Below are positions 36,345 to 44,381 of a DNA stretch of 50,877 nucleotides, one piece after another. Numbering within the stretch: the stretch's first letter is position 1; each line of letters starts with the position of its first letter. The position numbers and the translations under genes were made by a program. The notes under the pieces are model-generated. The model worked only from the letters and a program-made list of their open reading frames with translations. It was not told the DNA's origin and ran no database searches. This DNA comes from VRUB01 sp046758085 (GTDB lineage: Bacteria; Pseudomonadota; Gammaproteobacteria; Acidiferrobacterales; SPGG2): the NCBI GenBank assembly GCA_046758085.1, contig JBHHZP010000006.1, positions 1 to 50,877 of the forward strand. The letters are read 5' to 3'.

Positions 36345-36670
36345 TTCTATTCAGTGTCGCCTACGGGCGATTATGTACTAACGGGGTTCCGCCCCCGTAC
36401 GACGGGTTCCTTTCTTTGCGTGCCCAAAGAAAGGAACCGAAAGAAAGGGCACCCCGGACTCTGCGCCCGCACACCCCGCGGGTTCCCTCGCTCGGCACTG
36501 GCCTCAGTGGGTCCGGGCAAGGGACTTCCCTGTCCCTGGCCCGGACGCACGAGATCCCTCTCGTGCCCCTTCGGGCCTGGGCTTCGGCTGCGCCCCTCGC
36601 TCGGCTTGAGTAAGGGGGTTTAAAAGCAAAACCAAAGCAACCTCAACCCCCGTCTGCACGGGCGTAAGAT
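36345..36670. repeat. Dispersed repeat element (copy 1) inside the gcv operon
   Basis: Gene-free stretch with GTCGCC-TACGGG-TATGTACTAACGGGG, the mirrored CCCCCGTACGACGG, and a perfect 14-bp hairpin GGTTCCTTTCTTTG / CAAAGAAAGGAACC (36405-36418, 36425-36438) followed by GAAAGAAAGGGCACC. A GC-rich tail with many inverted words follows and ends at the tpx fragment. The same order of words recurs at 50724-50877. Likely a non-autonomous mobile or replicating repeat. Confidence 0.75.
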
Positions 36671-36674
36671 GATC

Positions 36675-36785
36675 TACGTCGTTCAGATCGGCATCGACCA
36701 GCTTGAAGTCCGGCGCCTGACTCCCGACGGCCGGCAGATCGCCATTGGTGCTGACGGGATTTCCATTGAACAGGATGTTTGCCAT
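36675..36785 (-). pseudogene. tpx: N-terminal fragment of thiol peroxidase (tpx) cut by the repeat
   Basis: The first 37 codons read MANILFNGNPVSTNGDLP, then AVGSQAPDFKLVDADLNDV, the usual Tpx N-terminus (compare E. coli Tpx: GNPV ... GSKAQTF-LV). A good ribosome site (GAGGAG) precedes the ATG, which suggests it was a real gene. From codon 38 the reading frame runs into the repeat and the peroxidatic Cys region is missing. The break makes the gene non-functional. It sits between gcvPA and gcvPB on the same strand. Confidence 0.8.
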
Positions 36786-36905
36786 TTTTGCTTGCTCCTC
36801 GCGGCTAGGCGATTACACGGCCCACACGAAATCGTAATCCTTATGCATCGCCGAACAATTGCGACATTGCCAGGTCTTACACCGTTTTGGCCGGGCAAGA
36901 CGCTG

Positions 36906-38306
36906 TTAATCCTTCGGATTCGCTTTCACCGCGCACGGCGGATCGAGTCTGCGTTTGTTTATAATGCGCTCCATATGAAATGTGTACTTGTCGATATCCA
37001 CCTGCGTGCGCGTCTCCGTGGCGCACACGAGAATCGCCTCCTCCAGCTCCGGGTAATGTTGCGCGAGGTTGTAACCACCGAGGATACCCTGACCCTCCAG
37101 GGCACGCAGTACGTCATTGGCGGGAGAGTTCAAACGCAGTACGGCTTCGTGAAACACCGGCCGATCGAACACCCGCTCGACACCTGGCATTGCTGTGAGC
37201 TTCTCCAGCAATGCCAGCGTGTTGGCATGACACTGCGCGGCGACCCGCTCCAGACCCTCAGGGCCCAACAATGCCATGTGGATGGTCGCTGCCGTCGCCA
37301 GCAAGCCTTGATTGGTGCAGATGTTGGAGGTGGCCTTCGAGCGCCGGATATGTTGCTCGCGCGCTTGCAACGTCAGCGTGAACCCCGGGTTACCCGTCGC
37401 GTCCACGGTACGCCCGACGATGCGCCCGGGCATCTGGCGCACGTGCGCCTGCCGGCAACACATGAATCCGAAGTACGGTCCGCCGGAGGACAGCGGTGCT
37501 CCGAGCGGCTGCCCTTCACCGACGACGATGTCCGCACCCGCATCACCCCACTCGCCCGGTGGCGCCAGCAGTGCCAGCGCGACGGGGTTTACCACTGCGA
37601 TCACGAGCGCGTTGTGCCGATGCGCCCAGTCGGTAAGCTCGTCGACATCCTCCAGCACACCGAAGAAATTCGGCTGTTGGACCACAAGCGCGGCAAGGTC
37701 GCCGCCCGCGTGCGATTTGAGGGCATCGAGAACAGTGTGGCCGCCCTGCTTGGAGAACGGCATGCTCAGCATCTCGATGTCCTGATTCGTGACGATGCTG
37801 TGCGTTACCTGACGGTAAACCGGGTGCACCGTCGTCGGTATCAGCACCCGGCGCGCTTTCCTGTGCGTACGCACAGCCATTAGCACTGCTTCTGCAAGCG
37901 CGGAAGCGCCATCGTAAAGCGAGGCATTCGCCACGTCCATCCCGGTCAGGCTCGCCATCATCGTCTGAAACTCGTACAGCACCTGCAACGTACCCTGGCT
38001 CGCCTCGGCCTGGTATGGCGTGTACGCACTGTAGAACTCGCCGCGTGTAGTAATCTCCCATACCGCCGCAGGGATGTGATGCTCGTAGGCACCGGCGCCG
38101 ATGAAGTTAATATAATGTCCGTCCTGCTCCGCACGCTCGAGCATAAGCCGCGTGACTTCGAACTCGCTCATGCGCGGTGGCACCTTAGTCAGCTCACCGC
38201 AACGCAGCTCGGCTGGGATTTCATCGAACAGTGTTTCGATGCTATCGACACCGATGGCCTCCAGCATCGCTTTAATGTCAGCTTCAGTGTGTGGAATAAA
38301 TGGCAT
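36906..38306 (-). CDS. gcvPA: Glycine dehydrogenase (decarboxylating) subunit 1 (P1)
   Basis: The other half of the split P protein, which with GcvPB decarboxylates glycine and passes the aminomethyl group to GcvH. The 466-residue protein has family segments FIGAGAYEHHIPAAVWEI, RGEFYSAYTPYQAEASQGTLQ, MASLTGMDVANASLYDGASALAEA and IVVGEGQPLGAPLSSGGPYFGFM. The typical length is 440-480. It lies third in the gcvT-gcvH-gcvPA series, with a 210-bp inverted repeat between it and gcvH. Confidence 0.96.
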   Translation of the reverse strand: MPFIPHTEADIKAMLEAIGVDSIETLFDEIPAELRCGELTKVPPRMSEFEVTRLMLERAEQDGHYINFIGAGAYEHHIPAAVWEITTRGEFYSAYTPYQAEASQGTLQVLYEFQTMMASLTGMDVANASLYDGASALAEAVLMAVRTHRKARRVLIPTTVHPVYRQVTHSIVTNQDIEMLSMPFSKQGGHTVLDALKSHAGGDLAALVVQQPNFFGVLEDVDELTDWAHRHNALVIAVVNPVALALLAPPGEWGDAGADIVVGEGQPLGAPLSSGGPYFGFMCCRQAHVRQMPGRIVGRTVDATGNPGFTLTLQAREQHIRRSKATSNICTNQGLLATAATIHMALLGPEGLERVAAQCHANTLALLEKLTAMPGVERVFDRPVFHEAVLRLNSPANDVLRALEGQGILGGYNLAQHYPELEEAILVCATETRTQVDIDKYTFHMERIINKRRLDPPCAVKANPKD

Positions 38307-38325
38307 GATTGTCCTATCTCGATTT

Positions 38326-38512
38326 CACCGCAGAGCACACCAAAAACGCAGAGAACAGTTTTCTACACAAAAACCTTTTTGAGTCTTCGCCTGCGTTCAG
38401 ATCGCTGAGCACATAGCATGAGCGTTTAGTTCACCTTACTGCAGCGCATGCAAAGAACACAGGGACATTCGATTTATTGACAATCTTTGCGATCTCTGCG
38501 CACTCTGCGGTG
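38326..38512. repeat. MITE-like repeat with 10-bp terminal inverted repeats, between gcvPA and gcvH
   Basis: CACCGCAGAG (38326-38335) and CTCTGCGGTG (38503-38512) are perfect inverted ends of a 187-bp segment with no gene. Inside are further CGCAGAG/CTCTGCG words. The right end is three bases from the gcvH stop codon and the left end lies 20 bp upstream of the gcvPA start. Confidence 0.7.
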
Positions 38513-38515
38513 ATA

Positions 38516-38911
38516 TCAGTGATCTTCTTCGGCGGCGGCCTGTTCGTACGCCCTGGCATCAAGCATTAAATCGAGCGCGCCCGCATCCGATGGCTTGATG
38601 CGAAACAGCCAGCCCTCGCCATAGGGATCGGAGTTCACGATTTCGGGCGAATCAGCCAGCGCCGCGTTGGTCTCCGTGATCTCGCCCGCTACTGGCGCGT
38701 ATACATCGGACGCTGCCTTCACCGATTCCACCACGGCGCATTCCTTCCCAGCGCTCACGCTCGTGCCGGCTTCGGGTAACTCCACGAACACGAGGTCGCC
38801 GAGCAGTTCCTGAGCGCGGTCGCTGATACCGACGGTAACGGTGCCGTCGTCTTCGAGACGCGCCCACTCGTGGGTCTTGGCATATTTGAGATTTTCTGGA
38901 GTTTGACTCAT
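38516..38911 (-). CDS. gcvH: Glycine cleavage H protein
   Basis: Lipoyl carrier of the glycine cleavage system, which shuttles the aminomethyl intermediate between P, T and L proteins. 131 residues: KTHEWARLEDDGTVTVGISDRAQ, then the lipoylated Lys65 in VESVKAASDVYAP, and the end domain GEGWLFRIKPSDAG. Length is normal. It follows gcvT by 18 bp and shares its transcript. Confidence 0.98.
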   Translation of the reverse strand: MSQTPENLKYAKTHEWARLEDDGTVTVGISDRAQELLGDLVFVELPEAGTSVSAGKECAVVESVKAASDVYAPVAGEITETNAALADSPEIVNSDPYGEGWLFRIKPSDAGALDLMLDARAYEQAAAEEDH

Positions 38912-38929
38912 GTGCTTGCCTTTCCTGCG

Positions 38930-40033
38930 TTAGGTCACGCAGTTTTTCCCGTGACGGACAAAAGGAAGTTTGACAATCCGCGCGGTGGCCATTTTACCGC
39001 GCATATCCACCTGACACCGAGCACCAATTTCCACCCCCGCCGGTAGCCGCGCGAATGCGATGGATGCGCCAAGCGTCGGCGAGTAGCTTCCGCTGGTGAT
39101 GCTGCCCGCGCGTTGCCCATCGCACACTACTTGCTGATGGTTACGCAGCACGCCCTTGTCCTCCAGCACCAGGCCTACCAGCTTGCGTGCAATGCCCTGA
39201 TCCCGTTGTCGCGCCAGCGCCGCGCGCCCGATGAACTGCCTTTCGGGCGGATCCCACGCCACCGTCCACGCCAACCCCGACTCAAGCGGCGTAGTGCTCT
39301 CATCCATATCGGCACCGTAAAGTCTCATCCCGGCTTCGAGACGCAGCGTGTCGCGCGCACCGAGTCCGGCGGGAGTCACACGTGCCTGCGCCAGTTGCTG
39401 CCAAATTGCGGGAGCCATTTCGTTTGGCACCATAATCTCCACGCCGTCCTCTCCCGTGTAGCCGGTCGCCGCGATGAAAAGATCACCTATGGTGGTCGTC
39501 GCAAAAAGTTTCAGCCGTTCGACATGCTTGCGCACGGCTTCACCCAGCGCCGTAGCGATCTTGGTTCGCGTCTGCGGTCCCTGCACGGCGATCATCGCCA
39601 GATCGGAACGTGCGGTTACCACCACATCGCCGCATTCCCGTGCAAGATTCTGGAACCACTCCAGGTCTTTTCCGCGCGTGGCTGCGTTCGTCACCACGCG
39701 AAACGAATTCTCGCCCATAAAGTAGAAGATCAAGTCATCAATCACGCCACCGGCATCGTTGAGCATACAGCTGTAGAGCGCCTTGCCGGGCATGCGCAGC
39801 TTATCGACATTATTCGCGGCGAGACGACGTAAGAAATCCCGAGCGGCGCTGCCTTTCAATTCGCTGACGACCATATGTGAGACGTCGAACATACCCGCAC
39901 CGGTGCGGACCTGGCGATGCTCCTCGACCTGGGAACCATAATGCAGGGGCATCTTCCAGCCGGCGAAGTCCACCATCTTCGCGCCCATCGCAATATGCTG
40001 ATCGTACAGCGGTGTTTTGTTACTCATGTACAT
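38930..40033 (-). CDS. gcvT: Glycine cleavage T protein (aminomethyltransferase)
   Basis: Takes the aminomethyl group from GcvH and gives methylene-THF and ammonia. The 367-residue protein contains MGAKMVDFAGWKMPLHYGSQVEEHRQVRTGAGMFDVSHM, YTGEDGVEIMVP, and RDTLRLEAGMRLYGADMDE with the folate-binding Asp and Glu. The start may be the ATG at 40033 (M-Y-M-S) or 40027 (MSNKTPLY); no clear ribosome site decides. It is first in the operon, behind the tandem glycine riboswitch. Confidence 0.97.
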   Translation of the reverse strand: MYMSNKTPLYDQHIAMGAKMVDFAGWKMPLHYGSQVEEHRQVRTGAGMFDVSHMVVSELKGSAARDFLRRLAANNVDKLRMPGKALYSCMLNDAGGVIDDLIFYFMGENSFRVVTNAATRGKDLEWFQNLARECGDVVVTARSDLAMIAVQGPQTRTKIATALGEAVRKHVERLKLFATTTIGDLFIAATGYTGEDGVEIMVPNEMAPAIWQQLAQARVTPAGLGARDTLRLEAGMRLYGADMDESTTPLESGLAWTVAWDPPERQFIGRAALARQRDQGIARKLVGLVLEDKGVLRNHQQVVCDGQRAGSITSGSYSPTLGASIAFARLPAGVEIGARCQVDMRGKMATARIVKLPFVRHGKNCVT

Positions 40034-40034
40034 A

Positions 40035-40125
40035 ACCGCGTTGCGAGTGGCAAGTTCGGAGTTACGAGGGACTCAGAGCTTAGCGAAGTTTCGTAGTCTC
40101 GTGCACTCGGTACTAGCTACTTACA
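40035..40125. repeat. Inverted 'cgagtggca/gtactagctac' word repeat in the gcvT leader
   Basis: GCGAGTGGCAAGTTCGGAG at 40043 onward faces ACTCGGTACTAGCTACTTAC before 40125, a similar style to the unit at 32318-32436. It lies between the riboswitch terminator and gcvT. Confidence 0.45.
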
Positions 40126-40162
40126 AAAATAAAAAAGGCGACGGAACTCGCGTTCCGCCGCC
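40126..40162 (-). terminator. Expression-platform terminator of the glycine riboswitch
   Basis: On the minus strand GGCGGCGGAAC and GTTCCGTCGCC form a 10-pair stem with GCGA in the loop, followed by TTTTTTATTTTT. It directly follows the second glycine aptamer, so it is the likely ligand-controlled transcription switch. Confidence 0.85.
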
Positions 40163-40407
40163 CCTCTGTCCGGTAACCTGAGAGCATTGCCCCTTCGGTG
40201 CCCGGCCAAGAAATCGCAAAGAGATGGCTCTAACACGATTCAGTGGCTGGGTCTCTCCAGAGTCGACAGTTCTACCTGCGGTCCTTTTGCCTGAGCGATT
40301 CCGGGCGAGTTGCGCCGTCGGCGCCCGACCACAATTGTACTGACCAGCATCCCGCTTACCGCAGCAAAGATCGGTACGATTTAGTGGTCGGGTCTCTCCC
40401 GCAGGTG
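40163..40407 (-). promoter_or_regulatory. Tandem glycine riboswitch (two aptamers)
   Basis: Two glycine aptamers in the order expected for a cooperative switch. Aptamer 1 (about 40274-40406) is closed by ACCTGCGG/CCGCAGGT and contains GGGAGAGACCC and AATCGCTCAGGCAAAAGGACC. Aptamer 2 (about 40163-40266) contains GGAGAGACCC, GGGCACCGAAGGGGCAA, and TCTCAGGTTACCGGACAGAGG. A short linker joins them. It lies in the leader of gcvT and should let glycine turn on its own breakdown (family knowledge). The match rests on these conserved words, not on a covariance search. Confidence 0.93.
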
Positions 40408-40422
40408 CAAAGTCGAGCCTGC

Positions 40423-40451
40423 ACTATATCCCAGTCCCATCCGCAAGCCAA
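40423..40451 (-). promoter_or_regulatory. Sigma-70 promoter for the gcv operon
   Basis: TTGGCT (-35) and TATAGT (-10), separated by 17 bp, on the minus strand. The likely start point lies about 10 bp before the first riboswitch aptamer. The promoter is about 90 bp downstream of the fbpB-like stop codon. Confidence 0.6.
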
Positions 40452-40541
40452 GACAGGTCTGTATCGCCATCACCCGGAGGGGCGCCGAACCTACACACGG
40501 CTTGCACTTCTTACATCGACTCGGGGCGGCGGTGGGCCCGA

Positions 40542-42218
40542 TCACGGCCGGGTGCCGGAACGCCTAACCAGCATGACAACGGGAATCAGCCCAAGGAGCA
40601 CCAGGTTGACGGCGGGCAGGGCGGCTCGCTCCCATTCGCCTTCCGAGGTCAGCTCAAAAATACGTGTGGCCAAAGTATCCCAACCAAACGGGCGCAACAG
40701 CAGCGTGGCGGGCATTTCCTTCATCACCTCGACGAACACGAGCAGTATTGCGCTTAACACCCCGGTGCGCAGGATCGGGATGAACACTCGCCAGAGAATC
40801 TCCCACGTACCGCATCCCAGACTGCGGGCCGCCTGCAGCAACGAGGGCCCGATGCGCTCAAAGCCGCTGTCCACCGGACCGTGTGCCACGGCCATGAAAC
40901 GTACCATGTAGGCCAAAATAACGGCGATCAGGCTCCCGGTCAGCAACAGCCCGGCCTGCAGGCCCCAGTATGCGACCACGCCGGCGATACGCTGGTCCAG
41001 CCACACAAATGACAACATGATTCCGACGGCCAGCACCGAGCCGGGTAGCGCATAACCGAGGGTCGCGAATCGCACACCCGCACGCGTGAGTCGATCGGGT
41101 CTCAGGCGGTAAGTGTAGGCGAGCAGCAGCGCGCCGAAGGTGGTAATCAACGCCGCTGCGCTACCGAGAAACACCGTATTGGCAAAGAACCGGAGGTAGC
41201 GCAGGTCCAGTTCCTGTGCCATCGCGCTCCAGGCCCACAGCGCCAACTGGGCCACGGGGATCACGAACGCGAACAATAAGACACTCGCCGCCAGGGCGGT
41301 AGCACCGGCTGCGCGCCCGCCACGTAAACGGTAGCGTTTCGTGCGACCCGGACCGCCATGCACATCGTAACGGGCGTTCCCGCGCATGCGCCGCTCACCG
41401 TACAGCGCCAGCGCGACGAAGAGCAGTAGCAACGATGCGAGCTGCGCCGCCGCATCGAGATTGAACAACCCGAACCAGGCCTTGTAGATAGCAGTGGTGA
41501 AAGTGTCGTAGTTGAACACGGACACGGTGCCAAAATCGGCGAGCGTTTCCATCAGCGCCAACGCCACGCCGGCGGCGATGGCGGGGCGCGCCACCGGAAT
41601 CGCAACGCGCAGGAATGCGCTCCACGGCCGCAGCCCGAATACCCGGCCTGTTTCCAGCATCGCGTGCCCCTGGCTCAGAAATGCCGCCCGCGCCAGCATG
41701 TACACATACGGGTAGAACGCGAGCACCAGCACGGTAACGACGCCGCCATGCGAGCGCACGGGTGGAAACCAATTCGGCTGCGCGCCTACGCTGTGGCGCA
41801 ACCAGGCCTGGACCGGGCCGCCGACATCGAGCAGGCCGACGAAAACAAATGCCAGCACGTATGCCGGGATGGCGAGTGGCAGCATCAGCGCCCAGTCGAA
41901 CAGCCGCCGCCCGGGAAAGTCGTACATCGCCGTCAGCCACGCCAGCCCCACGCCCAGCACCAGCACGCCTGCACCGACACCGACGATCAGTACGACGGTA
42001 TTGCGAATCAGCTCGAGCAGTATCGTATCGGCGAGGTGGCGCCAGACCTCGCCGGAGGGCGTAAGCCAGGCTGCGCAAACTACTACGATAGGCGCCGCCA
42101 CAGTCGCGGCGATGGCCAGGCTGGCGAGGCGCCAGTGCCATACGTTGACGTTCAGCCATGTCGAGATGCCGACCGACGCCCGCGCCGAATGGGCAAGTTG
42201 CCCGGCCGCCTGCGTCAT
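40542..42218 (-). CDS. Ferric iron ABC transporter permease (FbpB/AfuB-like)
   Basis: A 558-residue inner-membrane permease made of two tandem BPD_transp domains, each with about six helices; typical EAA-type loops are seen (ETGRVFGLRPWSAFLRVAIPVARP and QAARSLGCGTWEILWRVFIPILR). It fits the fused permease of the FbpABC/SfuB iron(III) import system. It lies 96 bp downstream of the iron-binding protein gene on the same strand. No ATP-binding protein gene follows; the next gene on this strand is the riboswitch-controlled gcvT. The ATPase must be encoded elsewhere. Confidence 0.92.
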   Translation of the reverse strand: MTQAAGQLAHSARASVGISTWLNVNVWHWRLASLAIAATVAAPIVVVCAAWLTPSGEVWRHLADTILLELIRNTVVLIVGVGAGVLVLGVGLAWLTAMYDFPGRRLFDWALMLPLAIPAYVLAFVFVGLLDVGGPVQAWLRHSVGAQPNWFPPVRSHGGVVTVLVLAFYPYVYMLARAAFLSQGHAMLETGRVFGLRPWSAFLRVAIPVARPAIAAGVALALMETLADFGTVSVFNYDTFTTAIYKAWFGLFNLDAAAQLASLLLLFVALALYGERRMRGNARYDVHGGPGRTKRYRLRGGRAAGATALAASVLLFAFVIPVAQLALWAWSAMAQELDLRYLRFFANTVFLGSAAALITTFGALLLAYTYRLRPDRLTRAGVRFATLGYALPGSVLAVGIMLSFVWLDQRIAGVVAYWGLQAGLLLTGSLIAVILAYMVRFMAVAHGPVDSGFERIGPSLLQAARSLGCGTWEILWRVFIPILRTGVLSAILLVFVEVMKEMPATLLLRPFGWDTLATRIFELTSEGEWERAALPAVNLVLLGLIPVVMLVRRSGTRP

Positions 42219-42314
42219 GCTGGAGACAACTCGTTGGCAATCCGATGATCGCTACTGTCCTCGGGGCAACTCAGCGCCACATCCTCACATCCAGACAAGT
42301 GCCGTTGGTGAATA

Positions 42315-43328
42315 TTATTTGTAGCCCGCGCGGTCCATCAACATCACGGCCTTGGCCTGCAGCCTCCCGGCCTGGGAGACATTGATCGGGTCCTGCTTGA
42401 ACTCACCCCAAGCCGCGACCCGCGGGTCCGGCTTCACCCGCGGATTGACCGGGTACTCCATGTTCGCATCGGCAAACAGATTCTGCGCCTCCTCGGAGGA
42501 CAACCACTCCAGGAACTTTACGGCCGCTTGCGGGTGCTTGGCATGCTTCGTCACGCCGGCGCCGGAGATGTTTACGTGGACGCCGTTGCCGGACTGGTTC
42601 GGCCAGAATAGCGCCAGCGGCAGAGACGGATCCTTTTTCATCAAGCGCCCGTAGTAGTACGTGTTCACGACACCGACGTCGCACTGCCCTGCGGCGATCG
42701 CCTTCATGACGCGCGTGTCGTTCGAGAACGGGATGGTAGCGAGATTGTCGACCCAGGAGCGTACGACCTTGGCAGTCTGCTTATCTCCCAAGCGGGCAAT
42801 CATCATAGCGACCAATGACTGATTGTAGACCTTCTTCGACGTGCGTAAGCACAGACGTCCCTTCCACTTCGGATCACCCAGCGCTTCGTAGGTCGACAGT
42901 TCTTCGGGCTTGACCCGGTCGGTGCTGTAAACGATGGTGCGCGCCCGTACCGATAGCCCGAACCAGCGATTCTCGGGATCGCGGAATCGCCTTGGAATAT
43001 TGGCCTGCAGCACGGGTGAATCGATTGCCGCCAACAACCCGGCATCGGCCGCGCGCCATAGATTCCCGGCATCGACGGTGATCAACAGATCTGCCGGCGT
43101 GCGTACGCCCTCGGCGATTAGTCGCACCTGTAGTGGGCCGGCCTTGTCTGTGATGAACTTGATGCGAACACCGTTTTTCGCGCTGTAGGCGTCAAAAAGG
43201 GGCTTGATAAGGTGCTCTTTACGCGCCGAGTACACCACCAGTTCGGGTTCGCCGGCAGCAAATGCTGCGCCAAAAATAGCCCCTAGGGCCAGGCACATGA
43301 TAGCAAAAACACTTCTTATTACCGCCAC
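42315..43328 (-). CDS. Ferric iron-binding periplasmic protein (FbpA/AfuA-like)
   Basis: A 337-residue periplasmic receptor. GTG start at 43328 with GGAGG five bases before it, then a signal peptide (SVFAIMCLALGAIFGAAFA). ELVVYSARKEHLIKPLFDAYSAKNGV is the usual start of the mature protein. NTYYYGRL contains the paired tyrosines that bind Fe3+ in FbpA proteins. GAGVTKHAKHPQAAVKFLEWL is also typical. A Fur box precedes it, so it is expected to be iron-repressed. Specificity for Fe3+ follows from the family and the regulation. Confidence 0.95.
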   Translation of the reverse strand: MAVIRSVFAIMCLALGAIFGAAFAAGEPELVVYSARKEHLIKPLFDAYSAKNGVRIKFITDKAGPLQVRLIAEGVRTPADLLITVDAGNLWRAADAGLLAAIDSPVLQANIPRRFRDPENRWFGLSVRARTIVYSTDRVKPEELSTYEALGDPKWKGRLCLRTSKKVYNQSLVAMMIARLGDKQTAKVVRSWVDNLATIPFSNDTRVMKAIAAGQCDVGVVNTYYYGRLMKKDPSLPLALFWPNQSGNGVHVNISGAGVTKHAKHPQAAVKFLEWLSSEEAQNLFADANMEYPVNPRVKPDPRVAAWGEFKQDPINVSQAGRLQAKAVMLMDRAGYK

Positions 43329-43348
43329 TGCAGCCTCCGTGAAAGTTA

Positions 43349-43367
43349 AATGAGAATCATTATTATT
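43349..43367 (-). promoter_or_regulatory. Fur box upstream of the iron-binding protein gene
   Basis: AATGAGAATCATTATTATT matches the 19-bp Fur consensus (GATAATGATAATCATTATC), with the central GA-AATCATTATT core. It lies about 20 bp upstream of the GTG start in an A+T-rich stretch that likely holds the promoter. Confidence 0.85.
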
Positions 43368-43528
43368 TACTATTAGCTCTCGCTGTCAAGCCCCCTGTGT
43401 CAACGCGGATACGCGAACCCGCGGATGAAGGGGCGACAGTAATGCAAGCGACAAATGCAGAGCGGCGGCCTGCTGCTGCATACGCCTTTCTCACTGTCCC
43501 GCCCCACCTGTCAGCGCCTTGTCCTTCC

Positions 43529-44305
43529 CTAGGGGCGGCCTTTGAATTGCGCCACGACCGGGACGTGGTCGGACGGGCGCTCGAGCTGTCGCGGTGCCGT
43601 GTCGATGGTGCAAGCAGTGCAAGTTTCGGCCAACGCCGTGCTGCACAAGATATGGTCGATGCGCAAACCCATATTCCGTCGAAAGGCGCCGACACGATAG
43701 TCCCACCAGGTATAGCTTTTTTCCGGTTGCTCGAACTTGCGAAACACATCGACCATCCCAAGTCCCAGCAGGTCACGGAATGCGGCGCGTTCTTTGTCAC
43801 TGAACAGCACCGAACCTTCCCACAGCGCCGGGTCATGCACGTCGCGCTCCTCCGGTGCGATATTGAAGTCCCCGAGCAAGGCAAGCCGTGGGTAGCGGTT
43901 GAGCTGCTCGCGCATATAATCGCCGAGCCGTTGGAGCCACGCGAGCTTGTAGGCATATTTCTCCGAACCGACCTCCTGACCATTGGGAACATAGATGTTG
44001 AGCATGCGCAGCCCACCGTAGCTCGCAGCAATGGTGCGTTTTTGCGTGTCATCCACCCCGGGAAAGCTCGTCGCAACCTCCTTGGCCGGGGCGCGGCTGA
44101 GGATGGCGACCCCATTATAGGTCTTCTGTCCGATGTAGGCCGCGTGATAGCCCGCTTGACGTATGTCCTTGGCCGGAAAGTCCGCATCGATCAGCTTGGT
44201 CTCCTGCAGACAAAGAACGTCGGGCTGGTGGGTCGTGAGCCAATCACAAACCTGACCCAGGCGCACGCGTAGTGAGTTGACGTTCCAGGTGGCGATTTTC
44301 ATCAC
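43529..44305 (-). CDS. xthA: Exodeoxyribonuclease III
   Basis: AP endonuclease and 3'-to-5' exonuclease of base-excision repair. The 258-residue protein contains KIATWNVNSLRVRLGQV, LQETKLIDADFP with the metal-binding Glu, GDFNIAPEERDV and the end SDHVPVVAQF with catalytic Asp-His. Length is normal for the XthA family. It lies divergent from no close gene; 76 bp separate it from the glutaredoxin-like gene upstream on the same strand. Confidence 0.96.
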   Translation of the reverse strand: MMKIATWNVNSLRVRLGQVCDWLTTHQPDVLCLQETKLIDADFPAKDIRQAGYHAAYIGQKTYNGVAILSRAPAKEVATSFPGVDDTQKRTIAASYGGLRMLNIYVPNGQEVGSEKYAYKLAWLQRLGDYMREQLNRYPRLALLGDFNIAPEERDVHDPALWEGSVLFSDKERAAFRDLLGLGMVDVFRKFEQPEKSYTWWDYRVGAFRRNMGLRIDHILCSTALAETCTACTIDTAPRQLERPSDHVPVVAQFKGRP

Positions 44306-44381
44306 TGATGGTCAAGCCCTGACGCGCACGGCCGCACACACGCTGCCCGGGGCCCGTGGCTCGCAAGACAAGTAGTAAGCT

